From an uncultured Thiothrix sp. (GTDB taxonomy: Bacteria > Pseudomonadota > Gammaproteobacteria > Thiotrichales > Thiotrichaceae), in NCBI RefSeq assembly GCF_937873765.1, contig NZ_CALMZC010000052.1, positions 1-64,000 on the forward strand: a stretch of 64,000 nt of DNA. Direction: 5' to 3'. The position numbers were made by a program, and so were the translations under genes. Positions within the stretch are counted from its first letter, which is position 1. Every line of letters begins with the position of its first letter. The notes beneath the pieces are model-generated. The model saw only the letters and a program-made list of their open reading frames with translations, made no database searches and had not been told where the DNA came from. This document shows, piece after piece, positions 56,077 through 64,000 of this stretch.

Positions 56077-57768
56077 TTACAAGCCCACTGCTTTTGCCGC
56101 GACTGCAATTTGATAAACAATCTGTACTAGGTCTTTAGTGAACTGCATATCTTTAGTATCTAAGCGTGGATAAACCATAATTTGATCACCGGCTGCCACA
56201 GGCGGATTACGACCCATAATGACTTTACCATTAGGCTTTACTACCATTAGGCTTTCCTCATTAGCTCGCTCCGTAAAGCCACCTGCTTGAGCAATATAGT
56301 CTTTCAAACTAGCATTCGTAGCGAAAACCACCGATTGCGGAACCTGTACTTCTCCACTAATCATCACCACATCACTTTTCGGTGGAATCACGATAATGTC
56401 ACCGTCTTCCATGCGAATATTCGCAACTTTACCTCGATCAGAGACTACCACTTTGCCTTCAGGCCGAACCGTACTAGCACGCTCCACAAACTTCAAAATC
56501 AATTCAGCTTCTTTGGCACGAATCGCGGCTTCTCCATCAGAACTAGCCGGCGCTGTCAGAACACTGCGTTCTAAACGTCGCAAAGCTTCATCAATATTTT
56601 TCTTTTGCTCAATTGCTACACTTTTGCGTTTAATATAAATATTGCCAATATCAGCTTCATTCGGATCGACGGAGACATAATCCAATACTTCTTGCAAACG
56701 ACTGCCACGCTTAATCGCTAAGTAAGAATTCCCTAAATGACTCCCCTCTAAACTAATATCCATCACCGGTGTAGGAGCATCGCTGACAAAACGCACACTA
56801 TCCCCATCATAGAGACGATTGTTCATAAATTGCTCATAGGTAATGTAGGAAGAATTCGGCAAGCCATCGCGAGTACCTGAGACGGCAATATTAGTCACAC
56901 TACTATCGGGTCGCGCGTATTTAATGAGCTGTGCACCGCTAATGCTATTGCCTAAAAACTCAAAGCGGTAATTATTACGAATATCACCTTCGACACTAAT
57001 CATGCTACCTTGGGGACGAACCACAATAGTGTCACCATCACGAAATAAGACTTTCGGTAAGCTGCCATTATTCACGAAATCATATAAGTCCATACTAGCA
57101 ACTCGCTGCTGACCACGCTTAACTAGCACTTGCCGATAACTGCCTCGTCGAGGGTCTACTCCACCTGCCTGATGTAAAAAAGCTAAGATACTGTCGTCCG
57201 GCAAGCCAGAATACTGCCCCGGACGTATCACACTACCGGTCACAAAGACCGTCACTTCTTTGGTGGAGGCAGTCAATAAATTTGCATAAACATCGACGCC
57301 ATCTTTGTAGACTTTACCCACCGCAGCTTTGATTTTGCTTGAAACTTCAGAGGCACGTGTTCCCACCATCTGAATCTCACCAACATCAGGAATGAAGACA
57401 TTACCATTTGCATCCACAGGCAAAATCTCATTAGCAGTCGCCTCACCCCACATGCGTAAAGCAATTTTATCACCCGCTATCACTTGATAGTTCGGGTCTA
57501 AGGAACTAGGCCGCCGGCTTACGTAATTGCCTGCAAATAGATTAGCCCCGAAGGGCTGTAAACTCTGCCCTGAACGCGAAGTTTTGGGCAAGCCCTCATC
57601 AAAAATGCGCGGTTTGTCTTCAGCCGTGATTAAATCACTACTATTGGTGATGACTGGACTTGGATCTGCAGCGGCATTCACATTAGTGCCTTGGTCTTCA
57701 GCATAGCTAGGACTAAGAATTAGAAAGCTCAGCAGAAAACTAAATACAATCTTTTTAAAAAACTTCAT
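56077..57768 (-). CDS. kpsD: KpsD-like polysaccharide export outer-membrane protein (OPX)
   Basis: KpsD links the inner-membrane exporter to the outer membrane in capsule export. The 563-aa protein has a cleavable signal peptide (MKFFKKIVFSFLLSFLILSP, then SYA-EDQ), a polysaccharide-export domain (YQVIAGDKIALRMWGEATA) and several SLBB-type segments (TVFVTGSVIRPGQYSG, VVMISGEVQVPQSV). The ATG at 57768 is preferred to 57789, because AGG lies 5 nt before it. There is no lipobox, in line with KpsD rather than Wza. Confidence 0.92.
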   Translation of the reverse strand: MKFFKKIVFSFLLSFLILSPSYAEDQGTNVNAAADPSPVITNSSDLITAEDKPRIFDEGLPKTSRSGQSLQPFGANLFAGNYVSRRPSSLDPNYQVIAGDKIALRMWGEATANEILPVDANGNVFIPDVGEIQMVGTRASEVSSKIKAAVGKVYKDGVDVYANLLTASTKEVTVFVTGSVIRPGQYSGLPDDSILAFLHQAGGVDPRRGSYRQVLVKRGQQRVASMDLYDFVNNGSLPKVLFRDGDTIVVRPQGSMISVEGDIRNNYRFEFLGNSISGAQLIKYARPDSSVTNIAVSGTRDGLPNSSYITYEQFMNNRLYDGDSVRFVSDAPTPVMDISLEGSHLGNSYLAIKRGSRLQEVLDYVSVDPNEADIGNIYIKRKSVAIEQKKNIDEALRRLERSVLTAPASSDGEAAIRAKEAELILKFVERASTVRPEGKVVVSDRGKVANIRMEDGDIIVIPPKSDVVMISGEVQVPQSVVFATNASLKDYIAQAGGFTERANEESLMVVKPNGKVIMGRNPPVAAGDQIMVYPRLDTKDMQFTKDLVQIVYQIAVAAKAVGL

Positions 57769-57772
57769 ATAC

Positions 57773-58912
57773 CTATACCCAACCCACATGATCGCGGATC
57801 GCTGCTACTGATAGAGAGCCGATACCCCAAAAAAGAAAACTTAGTAGTAGCACAGTTAAAATGCCAGGAATCTTTTCTGGTTTAATCGCTTCATCTGGCA
57901 GATTTGGCTGCACGGTGACTGTTAAATAACGTTGTTTGCGCTCTAGTTCTAGACGTGCCTGCTCTAAAGTCGTTTGCTTGGCTGTATACAGTTGCTCAGC
58001 AAAACCCAAGCGACTTTGTAATTCTGCATATTGAGCTAATTGACTCGCAGCTTGTGTATTTTGTCCTTTAGATTGAGCGACTGAAACAGATTGCTCTTTA
58101 GCAACTTGCTGACGTAAAGAATTGACTCTACTTTGCAAAGTTTTTACTTTCATGGCTTCTGGCTGCATAAAACTACTAATTTGTGTTAATTCAGCTTCGG
58201 CTTGAGAAAGTTGGGTCTGTAGCTCAGATAAGCGAGTTAAACGAGCCGTTTCTTCACGCTCAATCCGTGCATTAGTTTGTGAACCAGGATCGAGTATATC
58301 TTGCTGCTTACGGAAAGCGGTCAGTTGCTCACGTAAAGTATTTACCTCTTGTTGAGCCGCTATCGCCTCTTTCTCCGCCAACTGTAAACTATCAGTCCGT
58401 AAACTAGATGAGAGTTTATTAACCAAGACTTCACTTTGTTTTAAAGCTAAAGCGACTAACTTCTTACTAGTTTCAGCATCAAATGCGGTAATTTTTAGAG
58501 TACTAATACCAGAAGTGAGATCATGCTCAACCTCTATCATTTTCTGCCAGTACTCCACTAAATCCTCTTGGCTAGCTTTTACGTCTAAACGCGCATATTC
58601 ATCAATGGATGGATTAGAATAATGAGTACGCAAATCCAGCTCAGGCTTAATATCCTTGATAAAATCAGCCGACCACAAGTAATCACTAATGATCATGGAG
58701 TCAGAAGTACCGCCCGTAGCACCTGGTAAACCAGTTAAAGCGCCTAATACATCCACCTTAGCACCTGAGGTATTTTGAATAATAAAATGTGCCTCAGAAA
58801 CATATTGGTTACTGGCATAACGATAGTAATAAACCGTAGCTAAAAGGGTTGGTACCACAACCAATAACAAAAACAACCATGGAAACGGCGTGCGTTTCTT
58901 AGGCCTACTCAT
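57773..58912 (-). CDS. kpsE: KpsE-like capsule export inner-membrane protein (PCP)
   Basis: This 379-aa protein has transmembrane helices near each end (PWLFLLLVVVPTLLATVYYY, about 11-30, and ILTVLLLSFLFWGIGSLSVA, about 350-369). The long periplasmic region between them is strongly coiled-coil at about 165-330. This is the layout of polysaccharide co-polymerases of the KpsE/Wzz type. The start overlaps the kpsT stop by 4 nt. Confidence 0.93.
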   Translation of the reverse strand: MSRPKKRTPFPWLFLLLVVVPTLLATVYYYRYASNQYVSEAHFIIQNTSGAKVDVLGALTGLPGATGGTSDSMIISDYLWSADFIKDIKPELDLRTHYSNPSIDEYARLDVKASQEDLVEYWQKMIEVEHDLTSGISTLKITAFDAETSKKLVALALKQSEVLVNKLSSSLRTDSLQLAEKEAIAAQQEVNTLREQLTAFRKQQDILDPGSQTNARIEREETARLTRLSELQTQLSQAEAELTQISSFMQPEAMKVKTLQSRVNSLRQQVAKEQSVSVAQSKGQNTQAASQLAQYAELQSRLGFAEQLYTAKQTTLEQARLELERKQRYLTVTVQPNLPDEAIKPEKIPGILTVLLLSFLFWGIGSLSVAAIRDHVGWV

Positions 58913-59571
58913 GGTTTAACCCCCGCTAAGCTCTGATAAAACTTGATACCAGACTCCACATTATCAAAAATACTAAGTTCATGGTCGTTTAAAATAATAA
59001 TGACATCAGCATAGTCACGGATCGTGCGCATATCATGGGATACCAAGATTAAATTAGCGGTTTGACGACGTGCTTCAAAAGCAGCCTTACTTTTTTTCTT
59101 AAAAATAGGGTCACCCACTGCCATCACTTCGTCAATTAAATAAACATCGAAATCAATAGCTAAACTTAAACCGAAAGCTAAACGAGCTTTCATACCATTC
59201 GAGTAGGTACGCATTGGCTCAGTTAGAGCATCACCTAGCTCAGAAAACTCGCGCACATAGTCTAACACTTGATGGAGATCAGCATTATAAATCCTACATA
59301 CAAAGCGCAGATTTTCCTCACCGGATAAATTTTGATTAAATCCGCCACTGAAGCCGAGCGGCCAAGAAAAACGCCCAGTACGAATAATTTTTCCAGAATC
59401 TGGTGGCTCAGAGCCGGCTATTAAACGCAGAATGGTTGATTTACCCGCACCATTCATGCCCAAAACCCCAATATTTTTGTGCTCAGGAAATTTAAAAGAC
59501 ACTTCATCTAAAATAGTGCGATAGCCATGGCTCAGCTTATAGTGCTTACTGACCTTGATAAACTCAATCAT
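58909..59571 (-). CDS. kpsT: KpsT-like ABC ATPase of the capsule exporter
   Basis: This 220-aa ATPase has Walker A GMNGAGKSTILR, signature-region YSNGMKARLAFGL, Walker B FDVYLIDEVMAVGDP and the switch His in LVSHDM. The short length, with no C-terminal carbohydrate-binding domain, points to the KpsT/CtrD type rather than Wzt. It overlaps kpsM by 4 nt and powers capsule translocation with it. Confidence 0.95.
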   Translation of the reverse strand: MIEFIKVSKHYKLSHGYRTILDEVSFKFPEHKNIGVLGMNGAGKSTILRLIAGSEPPDSGKIIRTGRFSWPLGFSGGFNQNLSGEENLRFVCRIYNADLHQVLDYVREFSELGDALTEPMRTYSNGMKARLAFGLSLAIDFDVYLIDEVMAVGDPIFKKKSKAAFEARRQTANLILVSHDMRTIRDYADVIIILNDHELSIFDNVESGIKFYQSLAGVKP

Positions 59572-60356
59572 ACGCCTAACTGCCTGAGCTTACTGCGGGT
59601 GACACGCTCACCTGCGAGGCCAAGAAAACCGAAGCACAGCATCCACAGTATAGGGTACATAGGATCGTAAAAGCGGCTTTCAAAACCATAGAAAAAAGCC
59701 GAACGTGCCCACTCCACCAGATGTAATACTGGGTTATACCAAAGTGCATCTCTAATGGGTTGAGGCATACTATCTGCTACAAAGAAGGCACCAGACACAA
59801 AGAACAACACACGCAATAAGAGGCCTTGGAAACTACTATAGCCTGGTAAGTATAATTTGATGACCGCCCCCACTAAGCCAAACGCAGAGCCAAAGATAAG
59901 ACAGATCATCAGCACCGTAATCGACAGCAGTAAGTTTTCAATGCGGTCGAAAATATCCCAGAAGTACAAAACCGTTAGATAGAGAATACAAACGATAAAA
60001 ATCGTTGCAAACTCTAGAACAACACGGGCAATGACTACATCAATCACTTTGACTTGTGGATAAGTTAGCAAACTCACACTGCCTTCAATCACATTACTCA
60101 TCATGGATACCCCGCGTGAAAACAAGGTCCATGGAATAATGCCCGTGAAAAAGAATAAGTGGATATCCACATTAATCGGGGAACCACGGTCTATCACGCT
60201 AAACACTAAAGCTAAGGCTAGAATCCCTGTTAATGGCTCAAACACTGCCCAAAAATAGCCTAAACGACTACGACCAAAGCGCGTGCGCATATCCCGTAGG
60301 ATAAATGCATAAACAACACGTGCCTGAACGACTAGGGCTTTGAAAATCTCAGACAT
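59568..60356 (-). CDS. kpsM: KpsM-like ABC permease of the capsule exporter
   Basis: This 262-aa ABC-2 permease has about six membrane spans, starting with VYAFILRDMRTRFGRSRLGY, the conserved cytoplasmic lead of KpsM/Wzm proteins. FFFTGIIPWTLFSRG and YNPVLHLVEWARSAFFYG are also typical. It follows the lipoprotein gene without a gap and is coupled to kpsT. Confidence 0.95.
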   Translation of the reverse strand: MSEIFKALVVQARVVYAFILRDMRTRFGRSRLGYFWAVFEPLTGILALALVFSVIDRGSPINVDIHLFFFTGIIPWTLFSRGVSMMSNVIEGSVSLLTYPQVKVIDVVIARVVLEFATIFIVCILYLTVLYFWDIFDRIENLLLSITVLMICLIFGSAFGLVGAVIKLYLPGYSSFQGLLLRVLFFVSGAFFVADSMPQPIRDALWYNPVLHLVEWARSAFFYGFESRFYDPMYPILWMLCFGFLGLAGERVTRSKLRQLGV

Positions 60357-60749
60357 TTAGAATTTGGCCGGCTCCGTATTCACAACTGGTGCGGCTAAAA
60401 CCCAACGACCATTGATCCAGCAAGCAGACTTTGGTCTAGGGTCATTACGTCCACGGCCTTGGGTAAAGTATTGGCAAATATAACCATTTCCTGAGTAATA
60501 GCGAACCCCATCTAAAATCACCTCACCTTTTTGTGGAGGAGGTGCACCAATAAGACGCTTTTCTTCTGCCGTCAACTCTTCACGGGCTGGCGCTTGAAAT
60601 TGAAACTTAGGTTGAAAAGTTGCAGAGCGCTGTTGATATTCATCAACACTTTGTGCTTGTAAACGCTCGATATACTTCATAATACCTGTGCACCCCGTCA
60701 ATAGTGGAAACAGCATGCCAAGACACAGGATTCGTAGATACATTAACAT
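60357..60749 (-). CDS. Small lipoprotein at the head of the capsule export operon
   Basis: This 130-aa protein has a signal of about 18 residues and the lipobox LLTGC, so it should be lipidated. The mature part is polar, with AEEKRLIGAPPPQKGEVILDG and a C-terminal WINGRWVLAAP, and two further cysteines (YICQYF, SACWINGRW). The stop lies directly beside the kpsM start, so it is the first gene of the export operon. I do not recognise a family; a link to the export complex is inferred from position. The start may be either of two close ATGs (60749 or 60743). Confidence 0.75.
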   Translation of the reverse strand: MLMYLRILCLGMLFPLLTGCTGIMKYIERLQAQSVDEYQQRSATFQPKFQFQAPAREELTAEEKRLIGAPPPQKGEVILDGVRYYSGNGYICQYFTQGRGRNDPRPKSACWINGRWVLAAPVVNTEPAKF

Positions 60750-60887
60750 GGTCGGATTGAAACCAAAGTCAGTTTAATAGCTTATTTATGCACTCATTAG
60801 CAGTGCGTCATTCTTACCACACGCGCACCATACAATACCCTATCCGTGGGTGCAAACCTATTCCTTAGGAAACACCTCACAGCTCGT

Positions 60888-61637
60888 TTAATGGTTTAAT
60901 AAACGCCCACCATCGACAGCAATCACTTGCCCTGTAATATAAGGCGCATCTCGCACCAGAAATAAAACAGTTTTAGCGATGTCCTCAGGCCTCCCCATAC
61001 GCTCCAAAGCGGTTTTTGCTAAGATTTCTGTCCCTTGAGCTGTGCTAACCGCCTGTTCAGGCCAAAGAATCGCGCCGGGCGCTATACCATTGACTCGAAT
61101 CTGCGGCCCGAGTTCGCGGGCTAAAACTTGAGTTAACATGATTAAGCCTGCTTTTGCAGCGCAGTATACCGAAAATTCAGCAAGAGGACGCAAACCATGC
61201 ACGTCCGTCATATTAATAATCACCCCGTGGTGCTGCTGCAGATAGGGCAAAGCGGCTTGGCTGAGAAACAGAGGCGCTTTTAAATTGACTCCCATCAAAT
61301 CATCCCATTGCTGGGCATTGATACTTGCCAAGGGCGTGGGATAAAAATTTGAAGCATTATTGATTAAAATATCAAGGCGTTGAGTTTGCTCTATAAGACT
61401 GTGCACTAATGCGCTTAAGTCGCTCGTCTTTAATAAATCAGCTTGTAGCAACAGACACGAGTTAGCACGCTTCGCATTCAAGTCTAGTTGTAGCTGCTCA
61501 GCCTCAACCACAGACTCACGGTAATGAATCGCCACGGTTGCCCCTTCAGCATGTAAACACCGTGCTAACTCAGCACCAATGCGGCGTGCAGCGCCGGTAA
61601 TTAAAACGACTTTTCCTGTCAGCGAATTCTCTATCAT
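60888..61637 (-). CDS. SDR, pteridine-reductase-like
   Basis: This 249-aa short-chain reductase has TGAARRIG (about 14-21), the TGx3RxG variant that marks pteridine reductases such as PTR1 and FolM. NNASNFYPTPL and the catalytic YCAAK (about 157-161) are also present. The likely reaction is NADPH-dependent reduction of dihydropterins or dihydrofolate. It is transcribed away from the MidA-like gene, and the two starts may overlap. It is not obviously part of the capsule locus. Confidence 0.85.
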   Translation of the reverse strand: MIENSLTGKVVLITGAARRIGAELARCLHAEGATVAIHYRESVVEAEQLQLDLNAKRANSCLLLQADLLKTSDLSALVHSLIEQTQRLDILINNASNFYPTPLASINAQQWDDLMGVNLKAPLFLSQAALPYLQQHHGVIINMTDVHGLRPLAEFSVYCAAKAGLIMLTQVLARELGPQIRVNGIAPGAILWPEQAVSTAQGTEILAKTALERMGRPEDIAKTVLFLVRDAPYITGQVIAVDGGRLLNH

Positions 61638-61689
61638 GTCGTCATTAGATTCAGGTTATTATCAGGTCTTCCCAACATCATACCTTGTC

Positions 61690-62856
61690 ATGCGCTTTAC
61701 AGATACTTTACCTATCCCATCAGCAGAAGCTCTAGCTCATAGCGAGCAACTCAAAGCTATTATTGGTCAGGAAATTCAGGCTCAAGGGGGACAGATCAGC
61801 TTTCATCATTTCATGCAAATGGCTTTATACGAACCGGGCTTGGGTTATTATGTGGCGGGCTTACACAAAATTGGTGCGACCGGCGATTTTGTCACTGCCC
61901 CAGAGATTTCTGCCTTATTTTCACAATGTATTGCCCATCAATGTGCACAAATTTTAAGCGAGTTACCCAATAGCTCCATTTTAGAATTAGGTGCAGGTAG
62001 CGGACGAATGGCCGCAGAAATTTTACTAGGTTTAGAACAACAAGAATGCTTACCTGAGCACTATTTTATTTTAGACCTCAGCCCTGACTTACAAACTCGT
62101 CAGTGGACCACTATAAACCAATATGCCCCGCATTTACTGCACAAAGTCCAATGGCTAACTAGTTTGCCTACAGAGCCTTTGCGGGGCGTCATGCTAGGCA
62201 ATGAAGTGCTTGATGCGATGCCAGTCGAGTTATTTACTGTCAACAAACAAGGTATTGTAAGTGTTCAAGTCAGTGTAGCAGACGATCAGTTTGCTTTTAC
62301 AGACGGTCAGACAAAAGCTGCTGAGTACATTCAAACACTCCTGCCTACTGACTTAGCTCTACCCTACACCTCTGAATTCAATCCAGCCTTAGCAGCTTGG
62401 ATACATAGCTTGGCCGAGCATTTGGAAACTGGCGCTATATTACTCATTGACTATGGTTATGAACGTTCTGACTATTATCATCCAGAACGTAGCCAAGGCA
62501 CGCTACTCTGTCATTATCAACATCGCGTTCATAACCATCCCTTGATCTATCCGGGCTTACAAGATTTAACGGCCAGTGTCGACTTCACAGCAGTGGCTGA
62601 AGCGGGCGTGGATGCAGGTTTACAACTGGCGGGTTACACGACGCAAGCGGCTTTTTTGGCTGGTTGCGGTTTAGAAGATTTGTTCCTAGCAGCGCTTAAT
62701 CAGCAGCCTCAAGCAAGCTATCAACTGGCTCAGCAAATTCGTACTTTAAGCTTACCCTCAGAAATGGGGGAACGCTTTAAAGTCATTGCACTCACAAAAG
62801 AGTTTACCACTCCCCTACTCGGCTTTAGACTGGGCGACCGCCAACATCGGCTATAG
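61690..62856 (+). CDS. MidA/NDUFAF7-family SAM methyltransferase
   Basis: This 388-aa methyltransferase of the DUF185/MidA family has FHHFMQMALYEPGLGYY and GDFVTAPEISALFSQC, then the SAM site ILELGAGSGRMA and LGNEVLDAMPVE. In mitochondria NDUFAF7 methylates an arginine of a complex I subunit; bacterial substrates are unknown. The frame is open to 61579. I chose 61690 (MRFTDTLP) to reduce overlap with the divergent SDR; 61636 is also possible. Neither has a strong ribosome-binding site. Confidence 0.85.
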   Translation: MRFTDTLPIPSAEALAHSEQLKAIIGQEIQAQGGQISFHHFMQMALYEPGLGYYVAGLHKIGATGDFVTAPEISALFSQCIAHQCAQILSELPNSSILELGAGSGRMAAEILLGLEQQECLPEHYFILDLSPDLQTRQWTTINQYAPHLLHKVQWLTSLPTEPLRGVMLGNEVLDAMPVELFTVNKQGIVSVQVSVADDQFAFTDGQTKAAEYIQTLLPTDLALPYTSEFNPALAAWIHSLAEHLETGAILLIDYGYERSDYYHPERSQGTLLCHYQHRVHNHPLIYPGLQDLTASVDFTAVAEAGVDAGLQLAGYTTQAAFLAGCGLEDLFLAALNQQPQASYQLAQQIRTLSLPSEMGERFKVIALTKEFTTPLLGFRLGDRQHRL

Positions 62857-62913
62857 TCGGTTATAGATTTTGCACTTATTACTTTAAACCAAGAATTTTA
62901 AACAAAGGATCGT

Positions 62914-63741
62914 ATGGATATTCTCTTACTGGTCAAAGCTGCCATCATGGGACTGGTGGAAGGCGCGACTGAATTTTTACCAGTTTCTAGCACAGGTCAT
63001 CTCATTCTTGCGGGCGATTTGCTTAATTTCATGGATCATAGCAAGCGTAGTGTCTTTGAAATTTCGATCCAATTGGGCGCTATCCTAGCCATCGTTTGGG
63101 AATATCGGCAGCGCTTTGTACGTACTTTTACCGGATTAGGTCGCGACCCAATAGCCAATCGCCTGTTTATCAATATTGCGATTGCCTTTTTGCCCTTAGC
63201 TATTTTAGGGCTACTCTTTGGCGATATTATTAAAGCGCATTTGTTTAAACCCGTGCCCGTAGCGATTGCTTTTATTGTGGGTGGTTTTATTATCTTTTGG
63301 GCAGAAAAGCGACAAAAACAAGTCACGATTCAAACCGTTGATGATATTCGCCCGTTGGATGCGCTGAAACTTGGTTTAGCTCAAGCGGTGGCTTTAATCC
63401 CCGGCACATCGCGTTCGGGGGCAACTATTATTGGCGGGATTTTATTTGGTTTATCCCGTACTGCAGCCGCCGAATTCTCCTTCTTCCTAGCCGTTCCAAC
63501 CCTAGGTATTGCGTCTATTTATTCGATGTATAAAGCGCGTGATCTGTTAAGTGTGGATGATTTAGCCCCTTGGGCTGTAGGCTTTATTTTCTCTTTCGTC
63601 AGTGCCTTATTTGTGGTGCGGGCGCTGATTCGCTATGTCAGCAACCATGATTTCACTATTTTTGCTTGGTATCGGATTGCTTTCGGCGTGATTGTGTTAA
63701 TCACTGCTTATACGGGTTGGGTCAACTGGACTGTGCATTAA
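62914..63741 (+). CDS. uppP: Undecaprenyl-diphosphatase UppP (BacA)
   Basis: UppP dephosphorylates undecaprenyl diphosphate to recycle the carrier lipid of peptidoglycan and other glycans. The 275-aa membrane protein carries both signature motifs: [17 protein letters not shown] (about 17-33) and [13 protein letters not shown] (about 164-176). AAAGG lies 5-6 nt before the ATG. The 3' end overlaps the opposing tmcA gene by 45 bp. Confidence 0.97.
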   Translation: MDILLLVKAAIMGLVEGATEFLPVSSTGHLILAGDLLNFMDHSKRSVFEISIQLGAILAIVWEYRQRFVRTFTGLGRDPIANRLFINIAIAFLPLAILGLLFGDIIKAHLFKPVPVAIAFIVGGFIIFWAEKRQKQVTIQTVDDIRPLDALKLGLAQAVALIPGTSRSGATIIGGILFGLSRTAAAEFSFFLAVPTLGIASIYSMYKARDLLSVDDLAPWAVGFIFSFVSALFVVRALIRYVSNHDFTIFAWYRIAFGVIVLITAYTGWVNWTVH

Positions 63742-64000
63742 AATTCGCTCAACTAAAGCCTCGCCTGCTGTGCTTAAAGCATGAATTTGCACAGCAGAGC
63801 GGCTCGCACTAGCAGTGTCCTTGCGATACCCGATACGCGCTAACACAAAGCCCGCATCTTGCCAAAAACGCAATAATTCGGGGCTGAGTGCATAACTCAC
63901 TGCTAAATAATCGACTTTTTGTCGGCTTGCATAAGTTTTCAAGGCTTGTACTAGTCTACGCCCCAAGCCCTGCCCTTGAAGGCTAGGATGCACCGCAATC
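63697..64000 (-). CDS. tmcA: tRNA(Met) cytidine acetyltransferase TmcA, C-terminal part
   Basis: The frame enters from the right edge of the window. The visible 100 or so residues show the end of a GNAT domain ([16 protein letters not shown], the acetyl-CoA loop), followed by [20 protein letters not shown], the pattern of TmcA. TmcA makes N4-acetylcytidine at the wobble base of elongator tRNA-Met. A stand-alone GNAT protein is the alternative. The last 45 bp overlap uppP. Confidence 0.75.
   Translation of the reverse strand, partial: IAVHPSLQGQGLGRRLVQALKTYASRQKVDYLAVSYALSPELLRFWQDAGFVLARIGYRKDTASASRSAVQIHALSTAGEALVERILMHSPVDPTRISSD

Noticed and set aside
1-64000. CRISPR arrays, tRNA or rRNA genes, insertion sequences
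   Set aside because: No regularly spaced repeats, no tRNA-like cloverleaf and no transposase frames were seen on reading both strands.

Overview
The window reads as a gammaproteobacterial chromosome with moderate to low GC. It carries a complete Na+-pumping NADH:quinone reductase operon, an RfaH-type regulator, a KpsMTED/KpsCS (group 2, ABC-dependent) capsule system, a GspJ pseudopilin, TmcA, UppP and an FPG glycosylase. The mix would fit a Thiothrix/Thiolinea-like Thiotrichales bacterium. That placement is an inference from gene content and base composition, not something the sequence proves.

Layout. 1-1190: edge of an integron-like cassette array without an integrase: a truncated TauD-like gene, an attC-like site and an ORF-less cassette with a perfect 21-bp inverted repeat. 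1192-12304: housekeeping genes: a small membrane protein, then, all leftward, the nqrABCDEF-nqrM-mutM operon and a GldA/GldF/GldG-like ABC operon ending in a DUF4340 gene. 12483-62850: a polysaccharide/envelope locus of about 50 kb opened by an RfaH-like antiterminator. It holds (a) rightward kpsS, an SDR and an LTA-synthase-like phosphotransferase, converging on leftward kpsC, a one-module reducing PKS, an alpha-oxoamine synthase and a formyltransferase; (b) a belt of glycosyltransferases and sulfotransferases, including a GT29 (sialyltransferase-like) gene and a beta-helix lipoprotein; (c) secreted proteins: a trypsin-like protease, two DUF1566 proteins, an Asp-box lipoprotein and a 416-aa secreted protein; (d) five tandem genes of copper-amine-oxidase ancestry; (e) a 1414-aa sulfotransferase/GT4/GT2 fusion; (f) the export operon lipoprotein-kpsM-kpsT-kpsE-kpsD. 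60888-64000: a pteridine-reductase-like SDR, a MidA-like methyltransferase, uppP and the 3' end of tmcA.

How the genes may work together. KpsC/KpsS are expected to build a Kdo linker on a lipid. Glycosyl- and sulfotransferases would make a sulfated glycan, and KpsMTED with the lipoprotein would export it. PKS + oxoamine synthase + SDR + formyltransferase + phosphotransferase look like a pathway to an unusual amino-lipid, possibly the capsule anchor (inference).

The most unusual system is at 46321-51706. A copper amine oxidase appears to have been split into separate secreted proteins: one with the D2-D3 N-terminal domains, two ~390-aa catalytic D4 domains that keep the TPQ tyrosine, the catalytic Asp and three Cu-binding His, and two D4-like pseudoenzymes that have lost nearly all of these.
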